Below are positions 1-8,270 of a stretch of 35,286 nucleotides of DNA, in pieces. Every line of letters begins with the position of its first letter. Within the stretch, counting starts at the first letter, position 1. Where the stretch lies: the NCBI GenBank assembly GCA_945883495.1, contig CAMCXS010000060.1, positions 1-35,286 on the forward strand, in the 5' to 3' direction. This DNA comes from Akkermansia muciniphila (GTDB lineage: Bacteria > Verrucomicrobiota > Verrucomicrobiia > Verrucomicrobiales > DEV007). A model generated the notes under the pieces. It did no database searches and was not told where the DNA came from. It was given only the letters and a program-made list of their open reading frames with translations. The position numbers and the translations under genes were made by a program.

Positions 1-94
1 AACAACCCGCCAATCCAATCCGCAACCCATCCGGCCTACTTCAGGCTCGGAGCGGACGGGCATGGACACCTGCGATGTGTTTTCGCACTTCCCC

Positions 95-386
95 GGGGAA
101 TGGCAACCGCTTACGGCCGATTCGGTTCGGGCTGAGCGTCGCCAACAGGACTTGCTGCGCTCCTTGCCCTCCGCTGCGGAGGTTGCTTCCAACAGTCAAG
201 CGGGATGATTGTTGTTTTGGGGAATGGCAACCGCTTACGGCCGATTCGGTTCGGGCTGAGCGTCGCCAACAGGACTTGTTGCGCTCCTTGCCCTCCGCTG
301 CGGAGGTTGCTTCCAACAGTCAAGCGGGATGATTGTTGTTTTTGCGGAGGTTGCTTCCAACAGTCAAGCGGGATGATTGTTGTTTT
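95..386. repeat. 124-bp tandem duplication plus a partial third copy
   Basis: Copy 1 is 95-218 and copy 2 is 219-342, with a period of exactly 124 bp; the only difference I noticed is C155 against T279. A truncated third copy, 343-386, repeats only the last ~44 bases. Each copy contains a GC palindrome (CCTCCGCTGCGGAGG) and ends with a 25-base core, at 186-210, 310-334 and 354-378. The same core recurs with two mismatches at 10317-10341, so it is dispersed as well as tandem. The near identity of the copies implies a recent duplication or a collapse-prone assembly region. Confidence 0.9.
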
Positions 387-540
387 TTATCCGTCCCACG
401 GTTCATGGGCAGGAAATCGTCCGCTCTCCGCGGAAACATTTGTCTTTGGGTCCAAGTTTGGTCCGGCGGAGGCTTGGATACATTTCTGGCGGCCGCCGGA
501 GGAGCGGCGGAGCTGAAAACATATGTATTTGCGACGGATC

Positions 541-690
541 TTATAAGTCTGGAGCCTCTGCAAAATGTTTTTGCCTCCAATCTTGTAAAATTGGTGCCGA
601 AAAAAATGTTTTCGGCTTCAGACTTGTAGAATTCCTGCCGGAAAAAATGTTTTCGGCTTCAGCGCTACAAAGTTGAAGGCGCCGGCATTT
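541..690. repeat. ~41-bp degenerate tandem repeats carrying hairpins
   Basis: Three to four degenerate units follow one another at 41-42 bp spacing. Each has a CTTGTA-AATT-like block followed by a short hairpin. The clearest hairpin is GCCGAAAA (596-603), a 5-base loop, then TTTTCGGC (609-616). A close relative occupies 637-657 with one bulged G, and a weaker one GCAAAA/TTTTGC lies at 560-574. The final unit (661-690) keeps only the first part. The DNA is AT-rich compared with its surroundings. Function is unknown; it may be an intergenic repeat family or transcribed structure downstream of the 788-2740 gene. Confidence 0.75.
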
Positions 691-787
691 GTCTTGGCCC
701 TCAGCCGACGAGAACCAGGGTCCGAGAATGTTGGAGGTGGAGGAGCGGCATGGCGCTGGGGTCTCGTGCGTGGCACTTCGCATCGAT

Positions 788-2740
788 CTACCGTCCCGCT
801 CGCTGTCGAACAAACTCCAAAAGCAATGGCAAAGCAGGCTCGGCCATTTTGCCGTGGTCAAAGCCGCCCAATTCTTTGAAGGTGAGGTCGCGGTGACCAT
901 TGAGCTTCAGCATCCGCCAGAAATACGCGTTCTCCTCATAGCGGCCCGCCATTTCCAATTCGCGATCCCCCGTGATCAACAAAATGGGCGGCGCATCCCC
1001 CCGCACATGATATAAGGGCGCAAACTCGTCCGCCAACGGTTGGTTTTGCCCGATCCCGCGCTCTTTGCGAATGGCGAAATGGGTGATCGATTGCGTGCTC
1101 AAGGGAATCAACCCCGCGATCCGGTCCGCATCGATCCCGTGCTTGCCGAGCCACTGCTTGTCCAGGCCGATCATCGCGCTCAAATAGGCACCGGCGGAAT
1201 GCCCGCTGACGAAGATCTTGCCGGCGGAGCCGCCCAGTTCCTCCATGTGCGCGAACGTCCAGGCCACCGCCGCCGCCGCGTCTTCGAGGAACGCCGGGGA
1301 TTTGTGATCGGGCGTCAGCCGGTAATTGACCGCCACCACGGCGATGCCTTGACGGCGCAAGGGAAGCGGAATCGATCGATTTCCTTTGCTCAATCCACCG
1401 CCGTGAAACCAGATCACCGTGGGGAACGCTTGGCGCCGCGCCGGATAGTAGACATCCAAACGGCAGCGAGCCTCTCCCTCCCGATATGCGATCTCCGTCT
1501 TGAGCCGATATTCGGGATCCTTCTCCGCTGGCGCCTCCGCGAACGCGGCCGGGCCGTCCTCAACGTTCGCCCGCACCGCGGCCAGGATGGTTGCGGCATC
1601 GGCCGTATTCCCCGCAAAGAGCGATCCCGCCGCACGATCCAGCTCCGCCTTGGAGCCAGCGCGCTTGCGCAGCTCATATAGTTCCTGGGGCAACCGCAGA
1701 TCCGATGCTGCATAGCGGCCAGCCGGGCGGCTCTTCTGCAACGCTTCTAAGTAGCGATATCCGTTGTTCCAAGCCGGCTCAATCACGGTTCCTTCGCCGT
1801 AATCATTCCAGGTCGCGATCTGCACCACCTTTGACTTTCCCTTGAGGGCGCGGTCCAGAGTCTCCGCAAACGTCTTCCCTTCCCTGTCATCAATATACCC
1901 GTAGCTGTCATGCAGCTTCGCCTGCTTGTAGATATCGACAAATCCGGGAAACACCGCCGCCACGGCGTCCGGGTGTCCGGCATCGATGAGATCGAGCTCC
2001 TTGCGCCAGGCTTCGGGACCGACGGTCTTTCCGCCAGAGACTGGGACCCAGGCGAACACGCCATCCATCGCGGTTTCTTTGGCGAGGTGCGCCAAGCCAT
2101 GGATTCGCGGCTTGGAGGCGAGAGCTGCGCGGACTTCCGTCCATTGTTCCCGCTTGAGAGATTGCGGACCGAACACGAGAAGCAGCGGACGGCCCTCCAC
2201 GCTTACATAACTCGGATCGGCGAACCAGTTTTCCTCAGCCCATCGCAGATCCTGAGTCGCCTGCTCAACCGCATCCGCCTCGGCGAGCTTCTTTCCGCGA
2301 ACCATTTGCCCGAGCGCTTGATCTTCATAGCAAATCGCGAAGCGCAATCCCGCGCGCTTGATTTGCGCGACGATCTTCCGGGTGTTCGCATGGTTTTGGG
2401 CATAATCATTGAAGTCCGCGATGCCATACCAATCGATGACGATGCCATCCAAGCCCGCGAACTTCATCTGCAACACCTGACATTCCAAGGCATCCGGATC
2501 CCCGGAATCATAGAGACCGATCAATGGATAATCGTGCGACGCCGCCTCCCGCTTTCCCTCCCAGCGGATCCGCTCCGGATCGAAGTGCTCCATGGTCCAA
2601 TGCCAGCCCCAGCGCCCGCTCACATCCTTCGAGCCATACCACGGCATATAGTGAGCGAGCACCAGCTTTTCCGGCTCGGCGGCCGCCAGGGTTGCGACCA
2701 GCCAACCAGCCGCGGCCAGAAAACGAACGAGGGGTTGCAT
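788..2740 (-). CDS. Secreted GH99-like glycosidase fused to an alpha/beta-hydrolase (esterase)
   Basis: This 650-residue protein begins with a signal peptide (about residues 1-21, cut near LAAAEP). Residues ~25-340 resemble the GH99-like/WbsX glycosidase family: the first strand carries HYMPWYG (30-36), followed by IDWYG (102-106) and WNDYGEGTVIEP (311-322). D313 and E316 sit where GH99 enzymes place their catalytic acid pair. Residues ~420-650 form an alpha/beta-hydrolase of the carbohydrate-esterase/BD-FAE type: oxyanion motif HGGG (446-449), nucleophile motif GHSAG with S515, acid D592 in LLITGD and base H629 in GGFDHG. The likely role is cutting an exported or environmental polysaccharide and removing acyl groups from it. 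The substrate cannot be read from the sequence. It lies 9 bp downstream of the MoeB-like gene on the same strand. Confidence 0.85.
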   Translation of the reverse strand: MQPLVRFLAAAGWLVATLAAAEPEKLVLAHYMPWYGSKDVSGRWGWHWTMEHFDPERIRWEGKREAASHDYPLIGLYDSGDPDALECQVLQMKFAGLDGIVIDWYGIADFNDYAQNHANTRKIVAQIKRAGLRFAICYEDQALGQMVRGKKLAEADAVEQATQDLRWAEENWFADPSYVSVEGRPLLLVFGPQSLKREQWTEVRAALASKPRIHGLAHLAKETAMDGVFAWVPVSGGKTVGPEAWRKELDLIDAGHPDAVAAVFPGFVDIYKQAKLHDSYGYIDDREGKTFAETLDRALKGKSKVVQIATWNDYGEGTVIEPAWNNGYRYLEALQKSRPAGRYAASDLRLPQELYELRKRAGSKAELDRAAGSLFAGNTADAATILAAVRANVEDGPAAFAEAPAEKDPEYRLKTEIAYREGEARCRLDVYYPARRQAFPTVIWFHGGGLSKGNRSIPLPLRRQGIAVVAVNYRLTPDHKSPAFLEDAAAAVAWTFAHMEELGGSAGKIFVSGHSAGAYLSAMIGLDKQWLGKHGIDADRIAGLIPLSTQSITHFAIRKERGIGQNQPLADEFAPLYHVRGDAPPILLITGDRELEMAGRYEENAYFWRMLKLNGHRDLTFKELGGFDHGKMAEPALPLLLEFVRQRAGR

Positions 2741-2749
2741 CCCCCTGAT

Positions 2750-3922
2750 TCAATACCGTTTCACCGACGGATCAATCTCCGCCCACGCGAGAATGCCGCC
2801 TTTCACGTTGCGCACCCGCGTCCAGCCTGCGTCTTGGAGCATCTTCACGGCCTTCGCACTGCGACCGCCGGATTTGCAATGCACCGCCACGTCGCGATCC
2901 CGCGGCACCTCGCTCATCCGCTCGCCAAGCTGGCCCAGCGGAATCAACACGGCTCCCGGAATCCGGCAGATTTCCACTTCGAACGGTTCGCGGACATCGA
3001 CCAAGTGAATGTCACCCGCCTCGAGCCGGGCTCGCAAATCTTCCACGCTCAGCTCCTCACCCGGAGCCTCCGGTTTGGGCACGCCGCCGCAGAACTGCTC
3101 GTAGTCAATCAGCTCGCGCACCGTCGGATCCGCCCCGCACACTGGGCATTCCGGATCCCGTCGCAGCTTGATCTCCCGGAAGCGGAAACCCAGCGCATCG
3201 AAATGCACGAGACGGCCTACGAGCGGCTCACCAATCCCCAAGATCAGCTTGATGGCCTCCAGCGCCTGCAATGTGCCGACGATCCCCGGCAATACCCCAA
3301 GAACTCCGCCTTCCGCGCAGCTCGGCACCGTCCCCGGCTCCGGCGGCACCGGGAAAAGGCAACGGTAACACGGCCCGCCCAAATAGGGCGCGAAGACCGA
3401 ACATTGCCCCTCAAAGCGGAAGATGGATCCATACACATTCGGCTTACCCAACAGCACCGCCAAATCGTTGCTTAAATAGCGCGTCGCGAAGTTGTCCGTC
3501 CCATCCAAAATCACATCATACGGCCGCGCGATTTCCATCGCATTCGCGCTCGTCAACCGCGTCTCGTGCCGCACGATTTCCACCCCGGGATTGATGTCAC
3601 GCAACGTCTCCACCGCCGAATCGAGCTTGGGCCGGCCCAGATCGTTTTCCCCGTGGAGAATTTGCCGCTGCAAGTTCGAGCGATCCACTTGGTCAAACTC
3701 CACCAAGCCGAGCTTCCCAATCCCCGCCGCCGCCAAATACATCGTCGCCGGACTGCCCAACCCGCCGAGGCCGATGCAAAGCACGGAAGCGGCCCGCAAC
3801 CTGCGCTGTCCTTCGATGCCGACTTCGGGGATCGTGATGTGGCGGGCGTAGCGTTCCAAATCGGACGATTCAAGGGAAACGCCAGCCTCGCGTGAAGGAT
3901 CGATGAGCGATGGAAACGGCAT
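2750..3922 (-). CDS. moeB: MoeB/ThiF-type adenylyltransferase with C-terminal rhodanese domain
   Basis: The 390-residue protein has an E1-like ThiF/MoeB domain (about 20-275) and a rhodanese domain (about 290-390). Visible signatures are RYARHI (25-30), the ATP-binding loop GLGGLGS (51-57), DGTDNF (140-145), the zinc cysteine pairs C185/C188 and C259/C262, and the conserved C202. The rhodanese loop CKSGGRS places its persulfide cysteine at C349. Proteins of this layout (MoeB/MoeZ/ThiF) adenylate the C-terminal Gly-Gly of a sulfur carrier such as MoaD or ThiS and pass sulfur to it, for molybdopterin, thiamine or thio-modified products. No carrier protein or cofactor genes are nearby, so the pathway stays open. 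It is probably co-transcribed with the 788-2740 gene although the functions look unrelated. Confidence 0.92.
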   Translation of the reverse strand: MPFPSLIDPSREAGVSLESSDLERYARHITIPEVGIEGQRRLRAASVLCIGLGGLGSPATMYLAAAGIGKLGLVEFDQVDRSNLQRQILHGENDLGRPKLDSAVETLRDINPGVEIVRHETRLTSANAMEIARPYDVILDGTDNFATRYLSNDLAVLLGKPNVYGSIFRFEGQCSVFAPYLGGPCYRCLFPVPPEPGTVPSCAEGGVLGVLPGIVGTLQALEAIKLILGIGEPLVGRLVHFDALGFRFREIKLRRDPECPVCGADPTVRELIDYEQFCGGVPKPEAPGEELSVEDLRARLEAGDIHLVDVREPFEVEICRIPGAVLIPLGQLGERMSEVPRDRDVAVHCKSGGRSAKAVKMLQDAGWTRVRNVKGGILAWAEIDPSVKRY

Positions 3923-3926
3923 GGAA

Positions 3927-3942
3927 CGGTAGCAAACTACCG
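3927..3942. other. Perfect 6-bp stem hairpin upstream of moeB
   Basis: CGGTAG (3927-3932), loop CAAA, CTACCG (3937-3942). It sits 5 bp upstream of the moeB start and downstream of the minus-strand hydrolase gene. It could act in the moeB leader or contribute to ending the upstream transcript. There is no T tract. Confidence 0.5.
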
Positions 3943-3948
3943 GAATCC

Positions 3949-3982
3949 GCCCGGCGCAAGAGGTGGCGGGGCAAAGCCGGGC
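3949..3982 (-). terminator. Possible terminator after the serine hydrolase gene
   Basis: A perfect 7-bp inverted repeat, GCCCGGC (3949-3955) and GCCGGGC (3976-3982), lies 5 bases beyond the stop of the 3988-5553 gene. The loop is 20 bases and no T run follows, so intrinsic termination is uncertain. Confidence 0.35.
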
Positions 3983-3987
3983 TTCGG

Positions 3988-5553
3988 CTACGCCATGATT
4001 CTCCCACGCAGCGGCGCGCGCGAGTCTTTGGCCGCCGGATTCATGCCCGTGATGCTGTTGAGAAAGGTCAGCGTCACCGTCTCCCCGGTTTCATCAAATA
4101 CGCAGGTCACGGTGTCACGATGCGGCGTTTCGTAATATCGCAGACTGATAGTCAACGTCCGTTCGTCCGTCCAGGCCGCCGCGGCGGCGATCTTGGATTT
4201 CCCCATCTCGGGTGACCGGCCACCCGAGATGAGCCGCGGAGGAGTGCCCGGAATGGCGGCCTCGCCCCGGAGCCACTTGCCCCACCCGCAGGCGATCGAC
4301 TCGCCGCCTACGGTAAACAGGCAGCGCTCCGGGGCGAACGCGAAGGAAACGGCGTCCCGTCCGAGATCATTCGGCTCCAGACGATACGTCCGTTGCGACG
4401 CCAGCGCGGCCGGCGTGGCGGCCGTTCCGGAGGGCAGCGGAACTTGAAGTTTGGGAATCACGGAAGCCTGCCATTTGGCATCTGACTTCTTGCCGATGGC
4501 CGGGAGCAAGTGCCGCCAGACCAAATCGAGCTGGCCCTGCATGTTCTTGTTTTCGCTCGTCATCACGATCACGGCGTCTTCTTTGGGAAGCACGATCGTG
4601 AATTGGCCAAAAGCGCCGTCCCCCCGGAAGCCGCCATGCTGGCAACGCCAGAACTGGTAGCCATAACCTTGCAGCCAGTCATTCTGGGCCTTGGGGCGGT
4701 CCGGCTTATCCTCGCCTGGCTGCTGAATGTGAAAGCGGGTCGCTTCTTCGATCCAAGATTCCGGGAGAAGTTGCGCGCCGTTCCATTTCCCTTTCTGGAG
4801 GAGAAGTTGTCCGAACTTGGCGAGCCCTTCGGTCTTAATGCTCAGGCCCCAACCGCCGGTGTTGATCCCGCGAGGGCAGGTCTCCCATCGCATCCCGCGG
4901 ATCCCGAGCGGTTCAAAAAGACGCGGGGTGAGGTAATCCAAAACCGTCTGCCCGGTGATCCGCTGCACGATGGCGGAACACAGATAGGTCGCCGCGCTGT
5001 TGTAGAGAAATTGCGTCCCGGGCCGGTGCGCGATGGGCTGCGCAAGAAAGGTCCGAACCCAATTCTCCGATTTCACACAGGTCTGCGTCGGCTCCTTTTC
5101 ATTCCCGGTGGACATTGTGAGCAAGTCCCGCACCCGCATCGCTCCCAGGTTCTCCGTCACTTGCCAAGGCACGTCGTTTGGGAAGAACGAGACCACCCGG
5201 TCATCCACCTTGAGCCTCCGCTCACTGACGGCAAAGCCCACCGCCGCGGAGGTGAAGCTCTTGCTCATCGAATACATGGAGTGGACAAAGTCCGGACCAT
5301 AGGGTTCCCACCAGCCCTCGGCGATGACCCGGCCGTGCCGCAGCATCATGAAGCTGTGCAGCTCAAACTGGGCCTGCTCCACCGCATCGAGAAACGCAAC
5401 GATGTCTTCCGGGGCGACTCCCTCCGCTTCCGGGGTGCTCCGGGGCAACGCGCCCTCCGGCGCCAAAGCGTGGACGGCGGCAACGCCCGGCAGCCCCAGG
5501 GCAAGGGTCGAATAACCGGCGTGTCGAAGAAAAAAGCGGCGTGAAGCGGGCAT
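3988..5553 (-). CDS. Exported beta-lactamase-family serine hydrolase
   Basis: From the chosen start the protein is 521 residues. The frame stays open to 5724, but the start at 5553 gives a clean export signal: MPASRRFFLRH with a twin-arginine-like pair, then a hydrophobic stretch ending near residue 30. The domain is the penicillin-binding/class C beta-lactamase fold. The nucleophile motif S-M-S-K is at 95-98 (SxxK), the second motif is in FLYNSAATYL, and a G-rich GDGAFGQ motif stands in for the third. The family includes 6-aminohexanoate-dimer hydrolases and esterases, and the substrate cannot be assigned. It is divergent from the cvfB-like gene with ~121 bp between starts, in which I see no clear promoter. 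Starting further upstream would overlap that gene. Confidence 0.88.
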   Translation of the reverse strand: MPASRRFFLRHAGYSTLALGLPGVAAVHALAPEGALPRSTPEAEGVAPEDIVAFLDAVEQAQFELHSFMMLRHGRVIAEGWWEPYGPDFVHSMYSMSKSFTSAAVGFAVSERRLKVDDRVVSFFPNDVPWQVTENLGAMRVRDLLTMSTGNEKEPTQTCVKSENWVRTFLAQPIAHRPGTQFLYNSAATYLCSAIVQRITGQTVLDYLTPRLFEPLGIRGMRWETCPRGINTGGWGLSIKTEGLAKFGQLLLQKGKWNGAQLLPESWIEEATRFHIQQPGEDKPDRPKAQNDWLQGYGYQFWRCQHGGFRGDGAFGQFTIVLPKEDAVIVMTSENKNMQGQLDLVWRHLLPAIGKKSDAKWQASVIPKLQVPLPSGTAATPAALASQRTYRLEPNDLGRDAVSFAFAPERCLFTVGGESIACGWGKWLRGEAAIPGTPPRLISGGRSPEMGKSKIAAAAAWTDERTLTISLRYYETPHRDTVTCVFDETGETVTLTFLNSITGMNPAAKDSRAPLRGRIMA

Positions 5554-5674
5554 CGCGAAAAAGGCTACAACGCCACGGAGCCGCTCCGCAACCCGCGAAT
5601 CCGCCACGATGAACTCGCGGAAATCCCCTTCCCTTCCCCGGCAGGTGGGCGAACTTCCCGCTTCTGCTTCGATC

Positions 5675-6517
5675 ATGTCGCTTCTTGGAACACGCTCGTC
5701 CCTCGCCATCGTCCGCCAGTCCACGCCCGGGTCCTACCTCGATGGCGGCAAATTAGGCGAAATTCTGCTGCCAGGACGCCTGGTGCCCGCCGGCGCTCAA
5801 CCCGGGGACACCGTTGACGTCTTCGTCTACCGCGATTCCGAGGACCGGCTCGTGGCCACCACGCAAACGCCGCTGGCGATGGTGGGAGAGGTCGCCTATC
5901 TCCGGGTGCTTTCTCATCACCATTCCATGGGCGCCTTTCTCGACTGGGGATTGGAAAAGGATCTCCTCCTCCCGCGCCGCGAGTACGCCGGTGGGGTTCA
6001 CCCCGGAGGTTTCGCCTTGGTTTTCGTGACCATCGACGAACGCTCCAACCGCATCGTCGCCACCTGCCGCCTCAACCGCCACCTGAACCTCAGCGCGCCT
6101 ACCTATGGAAAAGGTCAGGCAGTGCAGTTGATCGTCGAGAGCGAAACTCCGTTGGGCTACCGGGTCGTCGTCAATCACGCCCACCTCGGCCTTCTCTACC
6201 ACACGGAACTCGCCGGACCGCTCACGATCGGACAATCGCTCGACGGTTTCGTCCGCACGGTGCGCGTGGATGGGAAAATCGACGTCGGTCTCGACCCCGC
6301 CGGCCCGGACCGGATCCTCCCGTTCTCCGAGCAGATTCTCCGCGCGTTGGAAAAGGCGGGCGGCCACCTGCCGTATCACGATGGCTCGACGCCAGAGTCG
6401 ATCCGTAACGCGTTTGGGATGAGCAAAAAGGCGTTCAAGCAAGCCATTGGTGGTCTTTTCCGCCAGCGCCTGATCGTGATCGAGCCCGACGGCATCCGCT
6501 TGGTCAACATCCCCTGA
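5675..6517 (+). CDS. cvfB: S1-domain RNA-binding protein, CvfB/YitL family
   Basis: The 280-residue product from the ATG at 5675 matches the usual length and opening of CvfB/YitL proteins: a short beta strand then PGSYLDGGKLGEILLPGR. The frame extends 22 codons further upstream, but that part is not family-like. Order: N-terminal S1-like domains (about 1-70 and 70-140, with GAFLDWGLEKDLLLP), a third S1-like barrel (about 145-215), then a winged-helix-like C terminus with FGMSKKAFKQAIGGLFRQ and LVNIP. In Firmicutes the family affects virulence-factor expression and binds RNA. Here it is presumably an RNA-binding regulator. The gene stands alone, divergent from the serine hydrolase. Confidence 0.9.
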   Translation: MSLLGTRSSLAIVRQSTPGSYLDGGKLGEILLPGRLVPAGAQPGDTVDVFVYRDSEDRLVATTQTPLAMVGEVAYLRVLSHHHSMGAFLDWGLEKDLLLPRREYAGGVHPGGFALVFVTIDERSNRIVATCRLNRHLNLSAPTYGKGQAVQLIVESETPLGYRVVVNHAHLGLLYHTELAGPLTIGQSLDGFVRTVRVDGKIDVGLDPAGPDRILPFSEQILRALEKAGGHLPYHDGSTPESIRNAFGMSKKAFKQAIGGLFRQRLIVIEPDGIRLVNIP

Positions 6518-6534
6518 TCCAGCGCTCGCCGCGA

Positions 6535-6552
6535 CATGACTCTTCAGTCATG
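6535..6552. other. Perfect 7-bp hairpin after cvfB
   Basis: CATGACT (6535-6541), loop CTTC, AGTCATG (6546-6552), 18 bases after the cvfB stop. The tetraloop hairpin is stable, but no T tract follows. It may be a processing site or a weak terminator. Confidence 0.45.
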
Positions 6553-6631
6553 ACAGCCGCGGATGTGCTGCTGTTCCTGCCAGGCTTCCGGTGCCAGGTT
6601 CCTGACGAAACCTGTTGCTTGAAACCGAACC

Positions 6632-8206
6632 ATGAACTTCTCATTCCCTTTATTTTTCCCGGATCACCATCGTACTCCCGCACCGGCTGCCCCGCCGGAT
6701 CCCGGCCACGAAATGTTCCGCGTCGATGTCCGCGGACTCCGCCGCAAGTTTGCGCATCGGCCCAAGAGTTTCCTCGTTCACGAGCTGTATCAAAACGCTG
6801 TCGATGAGGATGTCACGATGGTGCGGATGACCCTGGAACGCATCGCCGCGGAAACCAAAGCGGAGGCGGCCCCGGACGCGCCCGTCTTGGTCCGATTGGT
6901 CGTCGAAGACGACAGCCCCGAGGGGTTCAAAGACCTCAGCCACTCCTACACGATGTATGCCGACAGCTCCAAGCTCGACAACCCGGAACAACGCGGGATC
7001 TGGAACCTGGGCGAAAAGCTCGTGCTCGCGTTCTGCGAGGAAGCCAGGATTACCACGACGAAGGGAACGGTGCGCTTCCGCGACGGCCGCCGCTTCCATG
7101 AAGACGTGCGCAGCGAGCGTGGCACCACGTTTGAAGGGACGTTGTGGATGCGCCCGGCGGAACTCGAGGAATGCGCCAGCGGCGTCGGCCAACTCATTCC
7201 TCCGGGGGACATCGCGGTGTTTTTCAACGGCGTCCGCCTCGTCGTGCCGCCATTCCTTCACGAGTTCACCACCACCTTGCCCACCACGTTGGGCGACGGC
7301 GAGGGCGCGATCCGCCGCACCCGCCGCAAAACGGCCGTCCGCATCTACGAACCGCTCAACGGAGGACCCGCGATGATCTTCGAAATGGGCATCCCCGTCG
7401 TTGAGACCGGGGACAAGTGGCACTACGACGTCCAACAACGCGTCCCGCTCAACATGCAACGCGACAACGTAACCCCAGCGTATCTCCAAGAACTGCGGGT
7501 CGCCGTCTTCAATCATTGCCATCACTTGCTCGGTGAAGACGACGTGAAATCCGATTGGTCGCGAGCCGCCAGCAATGACAAGCGCTGCGCCCCGGAAGCA
7601 ATCACCCGGGCCCTCGACCTCCGCTTCGGCACCAAACGCGTATCCTACGATGTCCGGGATCCCGAGGCCAACAAGAAGGCGATGGCGGAAGGTTACACGG
7701 TCGTCCACGGCGGCGCGATGTCGAAGACGGAATGGGCCAACGCCCGCCAGGCCCAAGCCATCCAACCCGCCGGCAAAGTGACCCCGAGCAATTGGCCCGA
7801 ACCCGCCGCCATGCCCGTGAAGGAAGGGGAAGCGCCGTTCCAAGTCTCTCCGGCGATGCAAGCGGTCGAGGCCTACGTCCACCGGATCGCCGCCGGTCTG
7901 ATCGATCACGACGTCAACGTCCGCTTCGTCTCGAAGCCCGACTGGCCGGTTCTGGCTACCTTTGGACGAGAGAGCGCGGAGCTCACCTTCAACGCCGGGA
8001 CCCTCGGGGAGAGATTCTTCGCGGATCGAACTTGGGCAGGTTTTCAGGAGATCAACGAACTGATCCTCCACGAGTTCGCCCACGAATACGCGTCCGACCA
8101 CTTCACCCGGGAGTTTTATGACAGCGTCGGCCGGATTGGAGCCCGCCTCGTCAATCTAGGCTTGCAAAGCCCTGGGTTGTTCGCCGGGATGGTAACGGCG
8201 AGGTGA
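6632..8206 (+). CDS. GHKL-type ATPase-like protein with C-terminal zincin motif
   Basis: The product is 524 residues. An N-terminal region (about 28-250) looks like a GHKL (Hsp90/MutL/histidine kinase) nucleotide-binding fold. It has an N-box-like HELYQNAVDE with E51, N55 and D58, a G1-like VEDDSPEGF (91-99) and a G2-like RGIWNLGEKLVLAF (121-134). The middle (about 255-440) is not recognisable. The C-terminal part carries LILHEFAHEYASDHF: H480, E481, H484 and H490 fit HExxHxxAxxH, close to the metzincin-type HExxHxxGxxH zinc site. There is no signal peptide, so it is probably cytoplasmic. It is monocistronic in appearance. ATG 6713 (MFRVDVRG) is a possible alternative start because the first 27 residues are proline-rich and unlike a domain. 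The zinc site and ATP site are read from motifs only, and I cannot assign a cellular role. Confidence 0.7.
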   Translation: MNFSFPLFFPDHHRTPAPAAPPDPGHEMFRVDVRGLRRKFAHRPKSFLVHELYQNAVDEDVTMVRMTLERIAAETKAEAAPDAPVLVRLVVEDDSPEGFKDLSHSYTMYADSSKLDNPEQRGIWNLGEKLVLAFCEEARITTTKGTVRFRDGRRFHEDVRSERGTTFEGTLWMRPAELEECASGVGQLIPPGDIAVFFNGVRLVVPPFLHEFTTTLPTTLGDGEGAIRRTRRKTAVRIYEPLNGGPAMIFEMGIPVVETGDKWHYDVQQRVPLNMQRDNVTPAYLQELRVAVFNHCHHLLGEDDVKSDWSRAASNDKRCAPEAITRALDLRFGTKRVSYDVRDPEANKKAMAEGYTVVHGGAMSKTEWANARQAQAIQPAGKVTPSNWPEPAAMPVKEGEAPFQVSPAMQAVEAYVHRIAAGLIDHDVNVRFVSKPDWPVLATFGRESAELTFNAGTLGERFFADRTWAGFQEINELILHEFAHEYASDHFTREFYDSVGRIGARLVNLGLQSPGLFAGMVTAR

Positions 8207-8270
8207 TGAGGCTTCCACGCAATATTCCCGGCCCTGCCCTCATCCTGCGCAAGAATCCTCAAACCGAATC

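Larger units (their letters stand above)
1..787. other. Gene-free leading stretch, mostly repeats
   Basis: No convincing coding region is seen in these 787 bases. Open frames here run through repeated DNA, have low-complexity translations and match no family I recognise. Bases 1-94 could be the tail of something outside the window, since frame 1 stays open to a stop at 133-135, but the translation is not recognisable. The stretch contains a 124-bp tandem duplication and a set of ~41-bp hairpin repeats, listed separately. I see nothing specific in 388-540 or 690-787, the latter lying just downstream of the minus-strand gene that ends at 788. Confidence 0.6.

Noticed and set aside
1910-3475. 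521-codon open frame on the plus strand
   Set aside because: It lies antisense to the glycosidase and moeB genes, whose family motifs are clear; its translation has no recognisable domain and reflects GC-rich codon bias.
5554-5724. Longer N terminus for the serine hydrolase
   Set aside because: It would overlap the start of cvfB and place 57 polar residues before an obvious export signal at 5553.
6650-8101. 483-codon open frame on the minus strand
   Set aside because: It is antisense to the GHKL-like gene and shows no family motifs.
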